A stretch of DNA of 64,000 nucleotides. Origin: Bedellia somnulentella. Its lineage: Eukaryota > Arthropoda > Insecta > Lepidoptera > Bedelliidae. The stretch covers positions 12,605,213-12,669,212 of the forward strand of contig OY755183.1 of NCBI GenBank assembly GCA_963576735.1, given 5' to 3'. A model generated the notes under the pieces. The model did not search any database, had not been told where the DNA came from, and worked only from the letters and a program-made list of their open reading frames with translations. The stretch's first letter is position 1, and each line of letters opens with the position of its first letter. This document shows, piece after piece, positions 1-11,443 of the stretch. The position numbers and the translations under genes were made by a program.

Positions 1-44
1 ATCACGGTGTATAAAACTTACTATTCTTTATTGATAAGCGACCT

Positions 45-115
45 CGCCTGGGTAGCTCAGTGGGAAAGAATTCAGATACAAGTGAAGGAAGCATGGGTTT
101 AATTCTTGAATCGAG
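45..115 (+). repeat. Degenerate tRNA-like sequence, possible SINE head
   Basis: A box-A-like stretch (GGTAGCTCAGTGGG) is followed about 45 bases later by a weak box-B-like GGTTTAATTC. The stems do not pair well, so this is not a working tRNA gene. It may be an old tRNA-derived repeat. Confidence 0.25.
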
Positions 116-153
116 GGTACAGTACCTCTGAGTCTTTGCTGTATTCATTTCAG

Positions 154-293
154 AAGGGCAAGCACGAGCGGTGTTTAAACTAATTATCGCGTGGGATAAA
201 GCAGCCATCTCCTACGCACTTACTTAATATCGTATACTGCCATCTCATTCTAACCGTTATCGTGTCGATAAAATAGCGCTCGTGCTTGCCCTT
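154..293. mobile_element. Small foldback element (MITE-like)
   Basis: Inverted ends match over 17 bp: AAGGGCAAGCACGAGCG at 154-170 and its reverse complement at 277-293. The 140-bp interval has no coding capacity. No clear target duplication was seen, so the superfamily is unknown. Confidence 0.5.
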
Positions 294-916
294 TTGGTCC
301 ATTTATGAGGGTCGATAATAATAAAAAAGACACCTACACTACATATCTGAAATATGCTCCATCGTAAGACTGTACATCCACCACAGTTAAACGACGAAAA
401 TGTGTCGCGGATCGTCCCTTTACCGCCACATCAGTCTTGCTTGTTTCGTGGGTTGCGTTATTAAGAGATAGGATTTGAACATTCTTTGTGACAGCATAAA
501 GGTCTGTTTAATTCTAGGTGCAAGCCCACTGACGGCAACCGAAAAGGACGGAATATACACAGGTTTGTATTTTACAACCAGTAATTTCGACTTTCGTAGA
601 GGATCTACGGGCTAACCGGAACCTGACTTATGAGTGCCCGTTGAGTTCTAAAACTTAATTGGCAGTATGATAGTGTATAATGCACTCAAGAACGATGGAC
701 GCTGGGGCTCGAAATCTCTCAAGCCATATATCTCGGAGTATTGAGTAGGTCTCCCACAAAATGGGCCTAGTGGCATATCGGTATGACTACTGAAATGGAT
801 TATAGGTTAAGCGAGCGACTGTTAAACACTGAAAGACCCTTAAAAATAAACGGTAGTTTTATATACTCTGCGATAAGGTTACGAAAACGTTGTAAGTTTT
901 CATTCCTCAATTCCAG

Positions 917-3027
917 TGACAATATCAAAAAAAGCATCGGCAACAGGGGAAGGACCAAGTCTGTGTTCGGGACAGAAATCATTCATCAGCATCCACTCAA
1001 CGGACCAGCCATGTGAAGTGAACGTCAGCAAATCAAACGTCGATGTTGAATGCAATGTGGAATTACTAAGTCTCAACGAAGTGTTCCCATCTACATCAGA
1101 AGACAGTCTATCAAACGACGACGAGCCATCGACCCCTAAGAAGAAACTTTACAACAAAGAATCCATTTTAACTAAAGGCGATAGAAAACCATTGTACGCT
1201 CCGACCAATAGTAAGTCAACGACAGTGTCTCGGAGGCAAAGGGATACGGTTGAAGGACAGCCACCAGCCTTCTCCAGCATGGATATACCGAAGAATACTC
1301 TGTATGTAATTGGCAGTAATCCTGGTGAACCGAAAATGTCATATCAGGATCCGCCAAAGAAAATATCCAAAACAGTAAGTTAATTAAAAAAAATATTACA
1401 ACCAACCAACCAAATCAACTATGTTCAATAATTATAAGCTATTTAAGATATTGCCAAACTTAGCAGTAGGATTGGAAGTCCGTAGCACACAGAACTGATG
1501 CCCGTTGCAGCCGAAGTTCAAAGTTTTTATCTGCCACGTACCGGACAGCGCAATGTTGAAGGCCTCCTAGTCGATCTCCTCCGACACGACATCATTTTGA
1601 TGTATGAGAGTAGCACACTTTCGATTATTTTCTTAATTTGGGATAAACACTATCCAGCAGTAGAACTCAATTAGTTGAGATGCTGATACTTAATTAGAGT
1701 TTAGATTTCTATTTAGGAGGTGGTTCGTGAAATCTCCAAAATCAAACATGTGGTTAAATGTTCCAATTCAATATGATTTCCTACCGCATAGCCAAACATT
1801 CACTTAAAAATTCTTACATATCTTAGTCGTTTGTACGCCTCACGGTTTTGATACTAATAATATTTATATTCAGATGAAGAAATTCCTCCGCAATATAGAC
1901 AAGCATAAAACAGAGATGGCAGGCCAGAACACCGAACGAGCGATTAGCAAGTTGACGATGCGCGGGATATTGAAAGACGGAAGATGTGACCCGGAGAGCA
2001 CGGGGGATACTGTCAACGGCGATATTGCTTGTAAGTACTCTTGTTTTTTATGCAATACTGTAATTATGTTCCACTTGGTCGAAGGTTAGTAATACAAAGC
2101 CAATAACCAACATCCTCAGTCGATAGACGTCAACTGCTGGATGAAGGAAACACCCAAAGATCTGTACAAAGATCGGTCCGCTAGGAATAATATGTCGACT
2201 GGTATGACAACATATCATTTCTAGATATGTGAAATGTAGGAGTACCAAGCGCGAGTTTCAATATCATCATCGATATTTAGCCAAGACCACTAATTGACAT
2301 AGGCCCCCTACAAATATTTCTGCAACGTCCAATCGTATGCTACCCTTATCCATTTGTTTCCTGCATCTTTCAAGGTGTTTCCAGTCTCCTTATGGGAGGC
2401 GACCTACATTGTGCAATAGATATATCTTTGCATTAACTGGAAATTATATTGACTAAGGGCTAGATTTCTAATTTCGAGTTAATGAGCAGAATATGTCAAC
2501 GAGCATATTTGTACACATATAAATTCTAAAGCACAACCACAAATCAATAAATGTCAAGACAGAGTTATATATTTTGATCTGCCACTTTTAGCGCGGCTAT
2601 GTTGGTTTCATGAAGATGTTACTCTTACCGTTAATAACCATGACCAACTATTTTAATCAACGCCTCCTTATTTTGAAGCCAAATTATTGTCCTGCCAAGC
2701 TATCAAAGGGGGCCATGATGATAACTTATTAGTATTTTTTAAGCAATGCGGTATGATAAATTAACAGTGTTACCTTTTTCAGCGGAAGACATATCACTAG
2801 CTGCTGTTTTCGACCCTCAAGCTAACAATTACAACTACACAAAACAGAACCCCGATAAAAACGTGACATTTAACAGACAAGTCGTGATAATACATTTCAC
2901 GGGAGACCTCTGCGTCGGACAAAGTGTTGAGACATTGAGCAAAGAGAAAGACCAACAAGCCAGAAACTCTGAACTGAGGAAGACATTTTTAACGAAATAC
3001 AACGAATTTTGGCCCACGCAAAAGTAG
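917..3027 (+). CDS. Unrecognised spliced gene, last three coding exons; possible PP1-binding C-terminus
   Basis: Three exons join in phase: 917-1374 (after TTCCAG, before GTAAGT), 1874-2030 (after ATTCAG, before GTAAGT) and 2783-3027 (after TTTTTCAG, ending in TAG). Together they encode about 285 residues of a hydrophilic, Ser/Pro/Lys-rich protein with no signal peptide or membrane segment. Residues 1-150 look disordered and contain a Ser/Asp-rich stretch followed by TPKKKLY. The C-terminal exon is better ordered and has KNVTF followed by VVIIHF, which fits an RVxF plus hydrophobic PP1-docking arrangement and loosely recalls the PPP1R15/GADD34 core. That assignment is inference. The 5' exons, including the start codon, are not identified. 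The stop lies 278 bp from the end of convergent METTL22. I do not recognise the family. Confidence 0.6.
2095..2420. repeat. Diverged dispersed repeat (RTE-LINE-like) in intron
   Basis: The words CGTCAACTGCTGGATG, CAAAGATCGGTCCGCT and TTATGGGAGGCGACCTAC recall the 3' regions of lepidopteran RTE-type LINEs and their derivatives. It lies in the last intron of the unrecognised gene and has no open frame. Confidence 0.35.
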
Positions 3028-3267
3028 CTAAGCGTATGTGATATTGTGGATTTGAAACGTGTATCGTGCACTTTTTAAACGAAATTTCTCTTGTATATGC
3101 AACTGTCTGTCTTCGTTTTGATACTCAACTTTACTTTGTGAAATCGCCACAGTTATTAGAAGTCTACATGGTTTTTGTAAAATTGAAATATACGGTAGTT
3201 TTATATACATTGCCGTTAAGGTAATCGTAAGTTAATTAAATGCCAAATTGTAATATGTGATAGTTGA

Positions 3268-3273
3268 TTTATT
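3268..3273 (-). promoter_or_regulatory. METTL22 polyadenylation signal
   Basis: AATAAA on the minus strand, 31 bases past the METTL22 stop codon. It is the only canonical hexamer close to the stop. Confidence 0.5.
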
Positions 3274-3304
3274 ACGGAAATATATTTACTTTATCACAGT
3301 ATAA

Positions 3305-6300
3305 TCACTTTGGGTTGGATATTATTTTCCACAGGACAAGTTCTTTGGCGCGTTCGTAAGTGAAGTACTTTGGGAAGTCGAGTGGTATTTGTTGTATGTC
3401 CCAGTTGGAATGAATATTGTGTGTCTTAACTTTGTCGAGTAGTGAGAGGAATGTTTCGTAGCAAGGAGCGACGGAATCCATGTGTTCTATCGTGAACACA
3501 AATCGTTTTTCTAAGGCTATGTACAATGTTTTCGGCGGGCTCGTGTTGAGTATCTTTTGTATCGTTGCGATGAAAGCGGCTGTGATGTCGTCGTCGTAGA
3601 TAACTGGAAATGTAAAAGAAAACTGTGTTAATCTTTCATGTCTATCTATTGTCGCGCACTCATGCTATTCAGTTCCCATTTTCATACATATTTTTATACA
3701 TACATATACTCACGCCCATTAATCCCAAAAAGGGGTAGCCAGAGCTTCAGAACTAGAAACTCCTCAGCCACATTTCATAGCCTAAGTTCATAGGGGACAA
3801 GATGGTAGAAATTAAGTATCGTTGGTGAAGGGTCTCCAACCGCATCGACCGAAAACCATTAAAAAAACCATACCCTTAGTTGCCTTTTACGACACCCGTA
3901 GGTAAAAAGGGGTAGTGACATTCTAACCCGGCACTTCACGGCATACTAAATAAAATAGAAAAATTTGCTAATAAAGATGACATCATCTATATACAATAGG
4001 GTACGTACCATCGGCCGCGAATATAATATCCGCCATCTTAATTTCTTCAGACAGTTCTTTACTCCATGTCGTGTTGGTGAAATCCAAACTGAGCACATTG
4101 AATTGTGATTTCACGAATTTACTATTATATTTGCAGTTTAGTTTTATTAATGGAAGTATACCACCGAGGTTGATGTCTGGAAAAAGAGACAGGGTAAAAT
4201 AAAATAATCATTAATTTCAAAGTTAGAAGATAAATCTTGGTTTTTTGAACGTCTACGGTTAATACTAAGTTTACGGTTTCTTACGATATTCAACATGCCT
4301 CAAGAGCAACGTAGTGTAGAGTAGACGGGGGACACTTTATCTTTGACGTTAAATTTTGGGATATCTGTAAACATCACCAAAAATACGCCAATATCCCAAA
4401 ACACATAATTTGTTTAATAACCTACAGTTCAGATGTGTTTCTAGAAATAGAAAATATATACATTGGAACAGCAAATCCTGCTGTGTACCAGCAACAAAAC
4501 AACGAAAGACATAACTTTTTATTACTCTCACCACACTACGACGATGACGAATGGACACGAGTTGATGCCAGTATTAACGAAGAGATGGCGCTAAATCAAA
4601 CCTGCTGAAACTTTATCACGCGACTCACGCCTGTTTTTTTTTTCTTCTGTCAGCTTTAACTAATTTAATTATTTGTAGTTTCTTGTTTTATTATGCGGTG
4701 ATGTTGATTTTGGAGATAAATAGCGCTACTAATAAACAAACAGCTCTGGTGGTGGGTGCCTGCTTTGCCTCCTTACATTTTTGCTATTTTACTGATTACT
4801 GTAACTTTTGAATTTTATCTAGTTCACTTTGCATTAATTTATAATTTAAATTTAGCGAATAATTTAACATAATAATTTAATGTATACCTTATTTCTTTTT
4901 AATGTGTTTAATTAGTTACTTTAGTTTAACATAACATAACATAACATAAACGTTCACGCCGAATATCCCCGAAGGGGTTGGCAGAGGTACTAATACTTCT
5001 GAACATCACGTGACTTTGTCACCTGGTGTTCAGAGTACCCACGTTTTGCATGGACAGTGTACTCACGTGATAGGGGGCAGGCCTATCGCCGTTTTGTACG
5101 AATACACTGTCACATGACTAAGTACAACTCAGCCATGTGGGTTTCCTCACGATGTTTTCCCTCACCGTTAACAACCATGATAATTTAACCACACATATGT
5201 CTTTAGAAAAGACAAATTGGTGTAGGCCCGACCCGGGATTTGAACACTAGTCGCTTGCACGAGAACCGACTGTTCTACCCACTGGGCTATCACGGTTATC
5301 ACTTTAGTTTAATCGCACCTATATCGCGATTAATAGGTATTTATAGTTAAGTGTTTTAATTTGTTGTATAATTTTCTATTTACAATGGTCCAAACAGATG
5401 AGGCTGACCTTGCATGCTCCCACTGTCCTTCAAGTTGCCTAAAAGGTTTTAATAAACACGGCCTCGCCATACATTACGGGCGCATGCACAAACCAAAAGC
5501 TCCAATTCCGTTAGCTCCCACTCCCTCGCCACAGTCATCTACACCAATCGCAGCTTCAGAGCAGACGCTGACACCTACACACCTCACCACGGCCACTACC
5601 GCTCCACCACCGGCGGCTCTAGAGCAGTTGGAGACTCTTGGAGAACGCAGAGCTCACGTACGTGTTCTTAAACACATTCCAAAGGGCGCTCGCAATCTAG
5701 CCTCTGGGAAACTTGCTAGCCTCATCAATAGGTGCTTGGTAAGCAATTCAATTGAGGACTGGTGGGATTTCCTTTCCTTTAGTTTCACTTTGCTCCGGGT
5801 ACCTAAGGACAGAGACGGAACTGCATCTCTCACTAGCAGAGTTAAGCGGAACATAGGCTGTAGGGATAGTGTTGATGACATACCAGACAGGGGCTCACGG
5901 AATTCCACTTCAATCCATAAGCTGATTGAGGGAAAAGTGTACGACGGGGATCTAAGAGGAGCGGTAAGACTCCTCTCCTCCGATTGTGCCAGGGTACAAT
6001 CACACTCTCGAAAGACTGCGTGAGAGGCATCCAGCTCCACTACGCCCTGTACCTAGCTCGCCCTTCCCCTCAGACTTTGCGCAGCCATTATTAGTTACCA
6101 GCTCTGAGGCAGCTGCTGCTGTTGGGTCTTTCCATTCCAGCTCAGCCGCCGGGCTGGATGGCTTGCGACCACTGCATCTCAAGGAGCTTATTGCTACAAC
6201 AGCGGGTGACAATCGGCCGCGGCTGCTGGAAGCTCTCACAAAGCTTAGCAATTTTCTCCTGAGAGGCAAATTAAATGCCGCGGTGTGCCCCTACCTCTAC

Positions 6301-9300
6301 GGTTTCGCTCTGCGCCCTTTTGAAAAAGGATGGTGGCATAAGACCAATCGCGGTAGGTAGTATTATTCGCCGCCTTGTAGCCAAATTGGGTTGCCAGTCG
6401 GTTCGTGAACAGATGGCACCCATTTAACGTCCGCATCAGTTGGGCTTTGGAACCCCTCTTGGCTGCGAGGCGGCCATTCACGCTACCAGACTATTCGCGA
6501 TGTCACCTGCGCGCACCGGTGATGTGATTCTTAAAATTGACATTAAAAATGCATTGAACAGTATTGAGAGGGACGTGATGCTGGCCGAGGCTAGGGCCAG
6601 AGTGCCTACTCTTAGCCCGTTTCTCGAGCAGTGTTACGTCGCTCCCAGTCACCTATTTTTTGATGGCGATAGAATCGCATCGCGGGTGGGCGCTCAACAG
6701 GGGGATCCACTTGGCCCTCTTCTCTTCAGCCTGGCGATCAATGACATTATAAATTCATTGGGTGCACCGCTCAACATATGGTATCTTGATGACGGTACTC
6801 TGGGTGGTGCGCCTAACGTAGTTCATAGGGATTTGGAGTTATTGATTCCCAGGCTGGAGGATCTGGGCCTGGTGGTAAATGGTAGTAAGTGCGAACTTTT
6901 TCCCTGTAATGACACCGCATCAGAATTTGTACAGGACTTTCGTCGGGTCTTACCAGACATTAAAATCATCGATCGAGGGTCGTTCGAACTACTTGGAGCC
7001 CCTATTTTTGGGGACGCAGTTCCGGTCGCGATTCAAAATAAGGTACAAATGCTCGAAAAGGCTGCCAGCACTTGGATCATTTGTCCAGTCATGTCGCGTT
7101 TACCCTCTTTCGAAGTTGCCTAAGTATTCCAAAGTTAATGTTCATGTTGAGGACCTCTCCAACGTGGCTTTATCCTGACTCTGTTGCTGAAGTAGATGAA
7201 TACATTAGGGTGGCATTGGAGCGGATCCTCAACGTGAGCATGGATGAGACACAATGGCTGCAAGCATCGCTACCAATTCGTCACGGGGGGTTGGGTGTAA
7301 GGCGGGTACATGACACAAACTTACCAGCTTTTTTGGCTTCCTCGCATGGGGTGGTTGAACTCGTCGCTAACATTCTTTTTTTACAGGGCGACGAGCTCAA
7401 CATCCTCATTTGTGGGGGAGGCCAAGGAAGCTTGGTCGTCAGTATGTCCCGCAGTAGATCACCCTGAGAAACCCCACATACAAAGGCAGTGGGACGATCC
7501 GTGTTGCGAAAAGAGGGTATCGGACATGCTACAGATAGCTACTGGGCCAGATGTTGCTCGCCTAAAAGCTGCAGGCCTACCTGAATCCGGTGCCTGGTTG
7601 AAAGCTCTACCTTCACCCGGACTGGGCACCGCCCTGGACGATGAGTCTTTAAGGGTGGCAGTGGCATTGCGGCTCGGAGGCAACGTATGCAATGCACACC
7701 GATGCAGGTGCGGGGCAGCAGTTGATGTTCGTGGGCACCACGGGTTAAGCTGCGCTAAGTCAGCTGGTCGGTTTCCACGTCATAACATGCTGAATGATGT
7801 GCTCCGCCGTGCACTTGTTTCCGCCGGAGTGCCGTGTGCGCTGGAGCCTCCCGGATTGCTGAGGACAGATGGTAAACGTCCGGATGGACTCACTCTCATT
7901 CCGTGGGAGAAGGGACGATGCCTCGTGTGGGACGCCACCTGCGTCAGTACATACGCAGCATCCCACCTGCTAAGAGCCACGAGAGCCCCACGTGCCGCAG
8001 CGGAGTGGGCAGCTGCTCAAAAGCACGCGAAGTACTTGGCTCTGAAGGACACGTACTTGTTCGTGCCGTTTGCGGTCGAGGTGAGCGGCACGTGGTGTGA
8101 CGAGGCGTGGGAGCTTGTCCGGATCATTAGACGGCGCTTGAGGGACGTGGGATCAGATCCACGCTCCGTGTCTTATCTGGTTCAAAGAATATCTTTGGCA
8201 ATACAACGTGGCAATGCTGCAAGCGTGCTAGGCACTTTTACACCAGATATGACACGGGGCGCGTATTGTGACTTGTAAATATTAGTAAATAAGTTGTAAA
8301 TTGCATATGTAAATTTAAGTATATCTTTTAATCTTTGGTTATTTGTTGTTACTTAGAATTTGTATTTATATTTAACTAGATAAACATTTCGAAACCACGA
8401 TGTACGATTTTTATGACGCTGCTAGTATGCGAGTGAGTTTGCCGTCTAGAGGTCGCCACATATAGTTTAAAAGAAACTGTTAAACACGCTTTTGAAGAAG
8501 TGGGGCGCTCTGTGTCATTTTTTTTCTATAGTACTGTAGAGAACTGAATCATTTGAAGTTATTGAATCCTGGCGACCCTAATCAAGTTAATGGGATGAAC
8601 CTGTAAAATTATTATACTGTCCCTGATTTTCGATAAGTGTACTTCAGAATAAAAAAAATCCACAGCCACTTTTGGAAGTTGAGGGAGGAAAATATTTTAA
8701 AGTCAATGTTTTTGGTAATGGGTCTCCAACCGCATCGCCCAAAAATCACGTAAAAAGCCCCAATACCCTCAGTACTCAGTACGAAAACCCACGGGTAGAA
8801 ATGGGGTAGTGCTATTCTAAGACGACACTATACAGCTGTAATTATTCAGTAGTATAAATTATACGAAGCGTTTCTTTTTTTATTACAATTCTATGCAATT
8901 ACTACAAATCTAAGTTTTTTACTATCATAACTGACCTGTGCACGTTACTTTCTTAGCATACATTGCGGCAACAAAACTTGTGACGCCGGTTCCCGCTCCT
9001 AACTCTAATAAGTTCTTGTTTACTAGGTCTCCCTTAATTCCCATGTTAATGAATAGATCTGCTAGGAGGAACGCACCCCGCCATACTTGTAGACCTACTA
9101 GGGATAAATTCGTTCGAGGGCTGTGTTCTGAAATAATATGAAAATTAAGTTAAGATTAATTCCAACAACAGTTAGAATTCGTGAAAGGTGTGGCGTGAAA
9201 GATGACATTGTATTAAAAGATAGAAAAAAGTATATGAAGATGGTTTGGGCACATAGAGAGGATGGATGATTGTAGATTGTTTATAGAACAGTGTGGTAAG

Positions 9301-10389
9301 TAGAGGACGACCACGAATGACACATTTAGATCAAATAGAGATTGTGCTTAAAAAGGCAGGCGTTTAAAGTCCAAAGAATAAAAGTGCATGTAAGAAAATA
9401 TTGATGAACGAAAACGAAGCTCGAGAGGTTTGCCAGGATCGTACAAAGTGGCGATCGATAGTCTCTGCCTACCCCAATGGGAAGGCTTATTCCGTTTATC
9501 CACCCTAAGTCGGATACTCGGAAACGCGTGTCCTTCAATCTACCCTGAACGGGGTGGAGAGCCGTAATTGATATAACATGTTTCTTCCGATTTTCGTTCG
9601 CCTACGTACAGACATTTACAGAAAAAAGACCCTAAGTTTTAATTTGCCACTTTTTTGCAAGGAGTTTCTTTCTTGTTATGGTTTCATTGGTCACAACGGT
9701 CATTTTAAATGGTTTTAGGGTGGATAAACGGAATAAGCCAATGGGAACCAACGGCGTCAGTATACGTGTGTAAGTAGGCTATAATTTAATAACAAACAGT
9801 TAATCATCATCATCAATCAGTAAACGTCTGCTGGTGGACATAGGCTTCATCATTGGTTCCTTGCAACTTTCACCAAGTCTTCGGTCTACCTTGTGGTGTA
9901 CTACCCGCTTTCCAGAACTTTCTAGCAGCAACGGCCGTCACGTCGGTCCTGCGTGTAATTTGCATTGCCCCATGTCATTAAAGTTTTGCAACACTTTGGG
10001 GTACGTCGCCGTCGGTTAGACCAGGGGGCTGATTACGTATCTTTAGCGACCGCGATTGTGTCGCAAGTTGCAATATTATCGCTGTCAAAAGCGTCAAATC
10101 ACATAAAAAAAAATGATATTGACAGCGACAATCGTGCAACTTGCGACACAATCGTCAGTTGCAAAAGATACGTAATCAGGAAGCGGTTCCCCTACGAATC
10201 TCCTAGTTCGCTTTATGAATCACGTTCGCGTTCTTTTGATTAATTCTTAGTTGTGCATTTTGAGTTAATGGCTCTTACCAATTCTTATAACTTCTTTATG
10301 CGGTCTCTCAATATCTAGATCATTGTCATCATCGAAGTTCGCTATGCTTTGCTTTGTTGGGAGAATGAAAGGGAACTCTGAGATAACAT
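3305..10389 (-). CDS. METTL22: METTL22, methyltransferase-like protein 22 (C-terminal four coding exons)
   Basis: Minus-strand exons, 5' to 3': 10389-10279, 9127-8936, 4176-4009 and 3603-3305 (stop). All have AG/GT borders and agreeing phases, giving about 256 residues. Domains in order: an acidic linker; IRIEHSPRTN; the Trp-containing LVGLQVWRGA; the SAM-binding motif I LLELGAGTG; a second Rossmann strand ending in CTD; LDFTNTTWSKEL; the FAADVIYDDD segment; and a C-terminus ending ELVLWKIISNPK. This order and these motifs match the METTL22 branch of the METTL21-like seven-beta-strand protein-lysine methyltransferases. The human member methylates KIN17. The N-terminus is missing; an upstream piece is suggested at 11444-11512. 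The 4.8-kb intron between 8936 and 4176 hosts a degraded retrotransposon, and other introns hold short repeats. Identity is firm; the 5' end is open. Confidence 0.9.
3690..3945 (+). repeat. Repeat family B copy
   Basis: Family B is a roughly 250-bp dispersed repeat. In this orientation it starts at a CATA-rich run, then has ACTCACGGC, a GGGGTAGCCAGAGCT block, GGGTCTCCAACCGCATCG, CTTACGACACCC and an end near GACACTACACAGCT. Read on the other strand it ends in (TATG)n and has GGTTGGAGACCC, a possible box B, so it may be a SINE. This copy is nearly full length, in a METTL22 intron. Confidence 0.75.
4925..5297 (-). repeat. Repeat family A copy: tRNA-derived SINE
   Basis: On the minus strand the copy starts with a tRNA-like head (5297 down to about 5225) holding GATAGCCCAGTGGGTAGAAC as box A and a box-B-like GTTCAAATCCC. 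A unique body follows and a (GTTAT)n tail ends at about 4925. The same body recurs at 28266, 29205, 41845 and 45715. It lies directly beside the LINE that starts near 5361. Confidence 0.8.
5361..8278 (+). mobile_element. Degraded non-LTR retrotransposon with C2H2 finger, RT and restriction-like endonuclease
   Basis: Five overlapping open segments in three frames (5361-6023, 5986-6360, 6440-7123, 7072-7467, 7310-8278) together make a single-ORF element of about 950 residues, broken by several frameshifts. In order: an N-terminal C2H2 finger (CSHC with two later His); an RT whose start has AAGLDGLRPLHL; DIKNALNSIER; the QQGDPLGPLLF block; the catalytic YLDDG; then a Cys/His knuckle CRCGAAVDVRGHHGLSC; and RPDG plus VWDAT, which fit a PD-(D/E)xK restriction-like endonuclease. 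This layout belongs to the early-branching R2-superfamily type of LINEs and not to apurinic-endonuclease LINEs. I cannot name the clade. It is more GC-rich than the surrounding intron, which suggests a fairly recent arrival that then decayed. It lies antisense to METTL22. Confidence 0.85.
8690..8840 (+). repeat. Repeat family B, partial copy
   Basis: Contains GGAAGTTGAGGGAGG, GGGTCTCCAACCGCATCG, GGGGTAGTGCTATTCTAAG and GACACTATACAGCT, that is, the part of family B distal to the CATA run. It is preceded by a fragment with CACAGCCACTTTTGG. Confidence 0.65.
9180..9475 (+). mobile_element. RTE-like LINE 3' remnant, interrupted by a MITE
   Basis: Conceptual reading gives MVWAHREDG, then degraded sequence, then EAREVCQDRTKWRSIVSAYP. 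These are the characteristic last residues of an RTE-type LINE polyprotein. The reading breaks at 9476, where the MITE copy 9484-9739 has inserted; LINE-like sequence may resume after 9747. Confidence 0.6.
9484..9739. mobile_element. MITE family D, short copy, with 8-bp target duplication
   Basis: Starts GGCTTATTCCGTTTATCC and ends with the reverse complement of that word. It is flanked on both sides by AATGGGAA (9476-9483 and 9740-9747), a perfect 8-bp target duplication. The left 160 bp match the left arm of the 427-bp copy at 17480-17906. It has no coding capacity. Confidence 0.85.
9790..10025. repeat. RTE-like dispersed repeat fragment
   Basis: An ATC-rich run at about 9804-9816 is followed by CGTCTGCTGGTGGACATAGG and CTTCGGTCTACCTTGTGG, words typical of the 3' part of lepidopteran RTE-type repeats. 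It has no open frame and is cut off by the foldback element at 10029. Confidence 0.45.
10029..10179. mobile_element. 151-bp foldback MITE
   Basis: The left arm starts CTGATTACGTATCTTT and the right arm is its inverted match ending CGTAATCAG. Similarity between arms continues inward through GATTGTGTCGCAAGTTGCA on both sides, with a short A-rich loop near 10100. No unambiguous target duplication was seen. Confidence 0.7.
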
Positions 10390-10579
10390 CTGCAAAAAGA
10401 TAATGACAATATTATTAGATGGTTATGCTTACAAAGGGAAATAAATTTAGTGAGAGAAAAAAAAATAGAAAAATTATCTGTTTGGCATTAAAATAATAAA
10501 GGGCCTATAACACAACAACTTTAATAATGATATATCTTTGAGTAATGCTGGCATAATAATCAAAGATCATAATATACTA

Positions 10580-10800
10580 CTTACATACATACATACATAT
10601 ACTCACGGCTATATTTCCCTAGAAGGGGTAACCAGAGCTAAGGAATTATAAATTCCTCAGCCACTTTTGGAAGTTGAGTAGGGAAAAGATGGTAAAAATA
10701 AAGGTTTTTGGTGATGGGTCTCCAACCGCATCACCCAAAAATCCAATAAAAAGCCCCAATACCCTTAGTCGCCTCTTACGACACCCGTGGGTAGAAAGGT
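10580..10800 (+). repeat. Repeat family B copy
   Basis: Nearly complete: a (CATA) run at 10583, ACTCACGGC, GAAGGGGTAACCAGAGCTA, GATGGGTCTCCAACCGCATC and CGCCTCTTACGACACCCGTG. The far end is cut by the palindromic element that begins at 10805. Confidence 0.75.
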
Positions 10801-10804
10801 GTCC

Positions 10805-11135
10805 CTCAAGCCATAATCCTCAAATTTTAAAACTTCATGAAATAGATTTTGATCAATGCTAAAAAATAGTGCATAAATAGTGCTAAATAGTGCCATAGAC
10901 CAGATAAATAGTGCTATTATGGTTAAAAAGTTATAGCTAAAGTTTATTGAGGATTATGGCTTGAGGTTCAAGCCATAATCCTCATCTCTGCAGCAAACAA
11001 ACGGTGCGGCCTAGAGTCTAGGTTAAGATTTCAAAAAATAGTGCATAAATAGTGCTCACGTTATGCCAATTCCCAGAAGGAACCGTTCATTGGTTCCAGA
11101 GTTATTAAGGTTTCCTGATGAGGATTATGGCTTGA
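10805..11135. mobile_element. Two adjacent palindrome-ended elements in tandem
   Basis: The word CTCAAGCCATAATCCTCA (10805-10822) faces its reverse complement at 10948-10965. A second pair, TCAAGCCATAATCCTCAT (10968-10985) and its inverse ending at 11135, follows 2 bp later. The interiors differ, but both carry AAAAATAGTGCATAAATAG-type motifs, and another such motif lies outside at about 11195. The junction 10948-10985 would fold into a strong hairpin. No coding capacity. Confidence 0.7.
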
Positions 11136-11443
11136 GGTTTTGAAAACGTCAAATATCTCCGTAATGTCTGCAGCTATTCGGTTGAAAATTATGTCAAAAA
11201 ATAGTGCGGAAATAGTGCTTCCGGACTATAATTATTTCCATCCGATTTATTGAGCCCAATTATCTAAATAAAAAGCATAAACTTTCACATACATTTCTGT
11301 CCAGGTACACTCCAGCAGAAAAGTGATTAGGATTTTTCTTAAAGCAAAAATAAGTATGTAGGTTACATTGCATGTTCATGTTTTAATGAACTCACGGTTA
11401 TTTAAGTAGGTAACTTCTTTTTAGATTATGTAGTAACTCTTAC

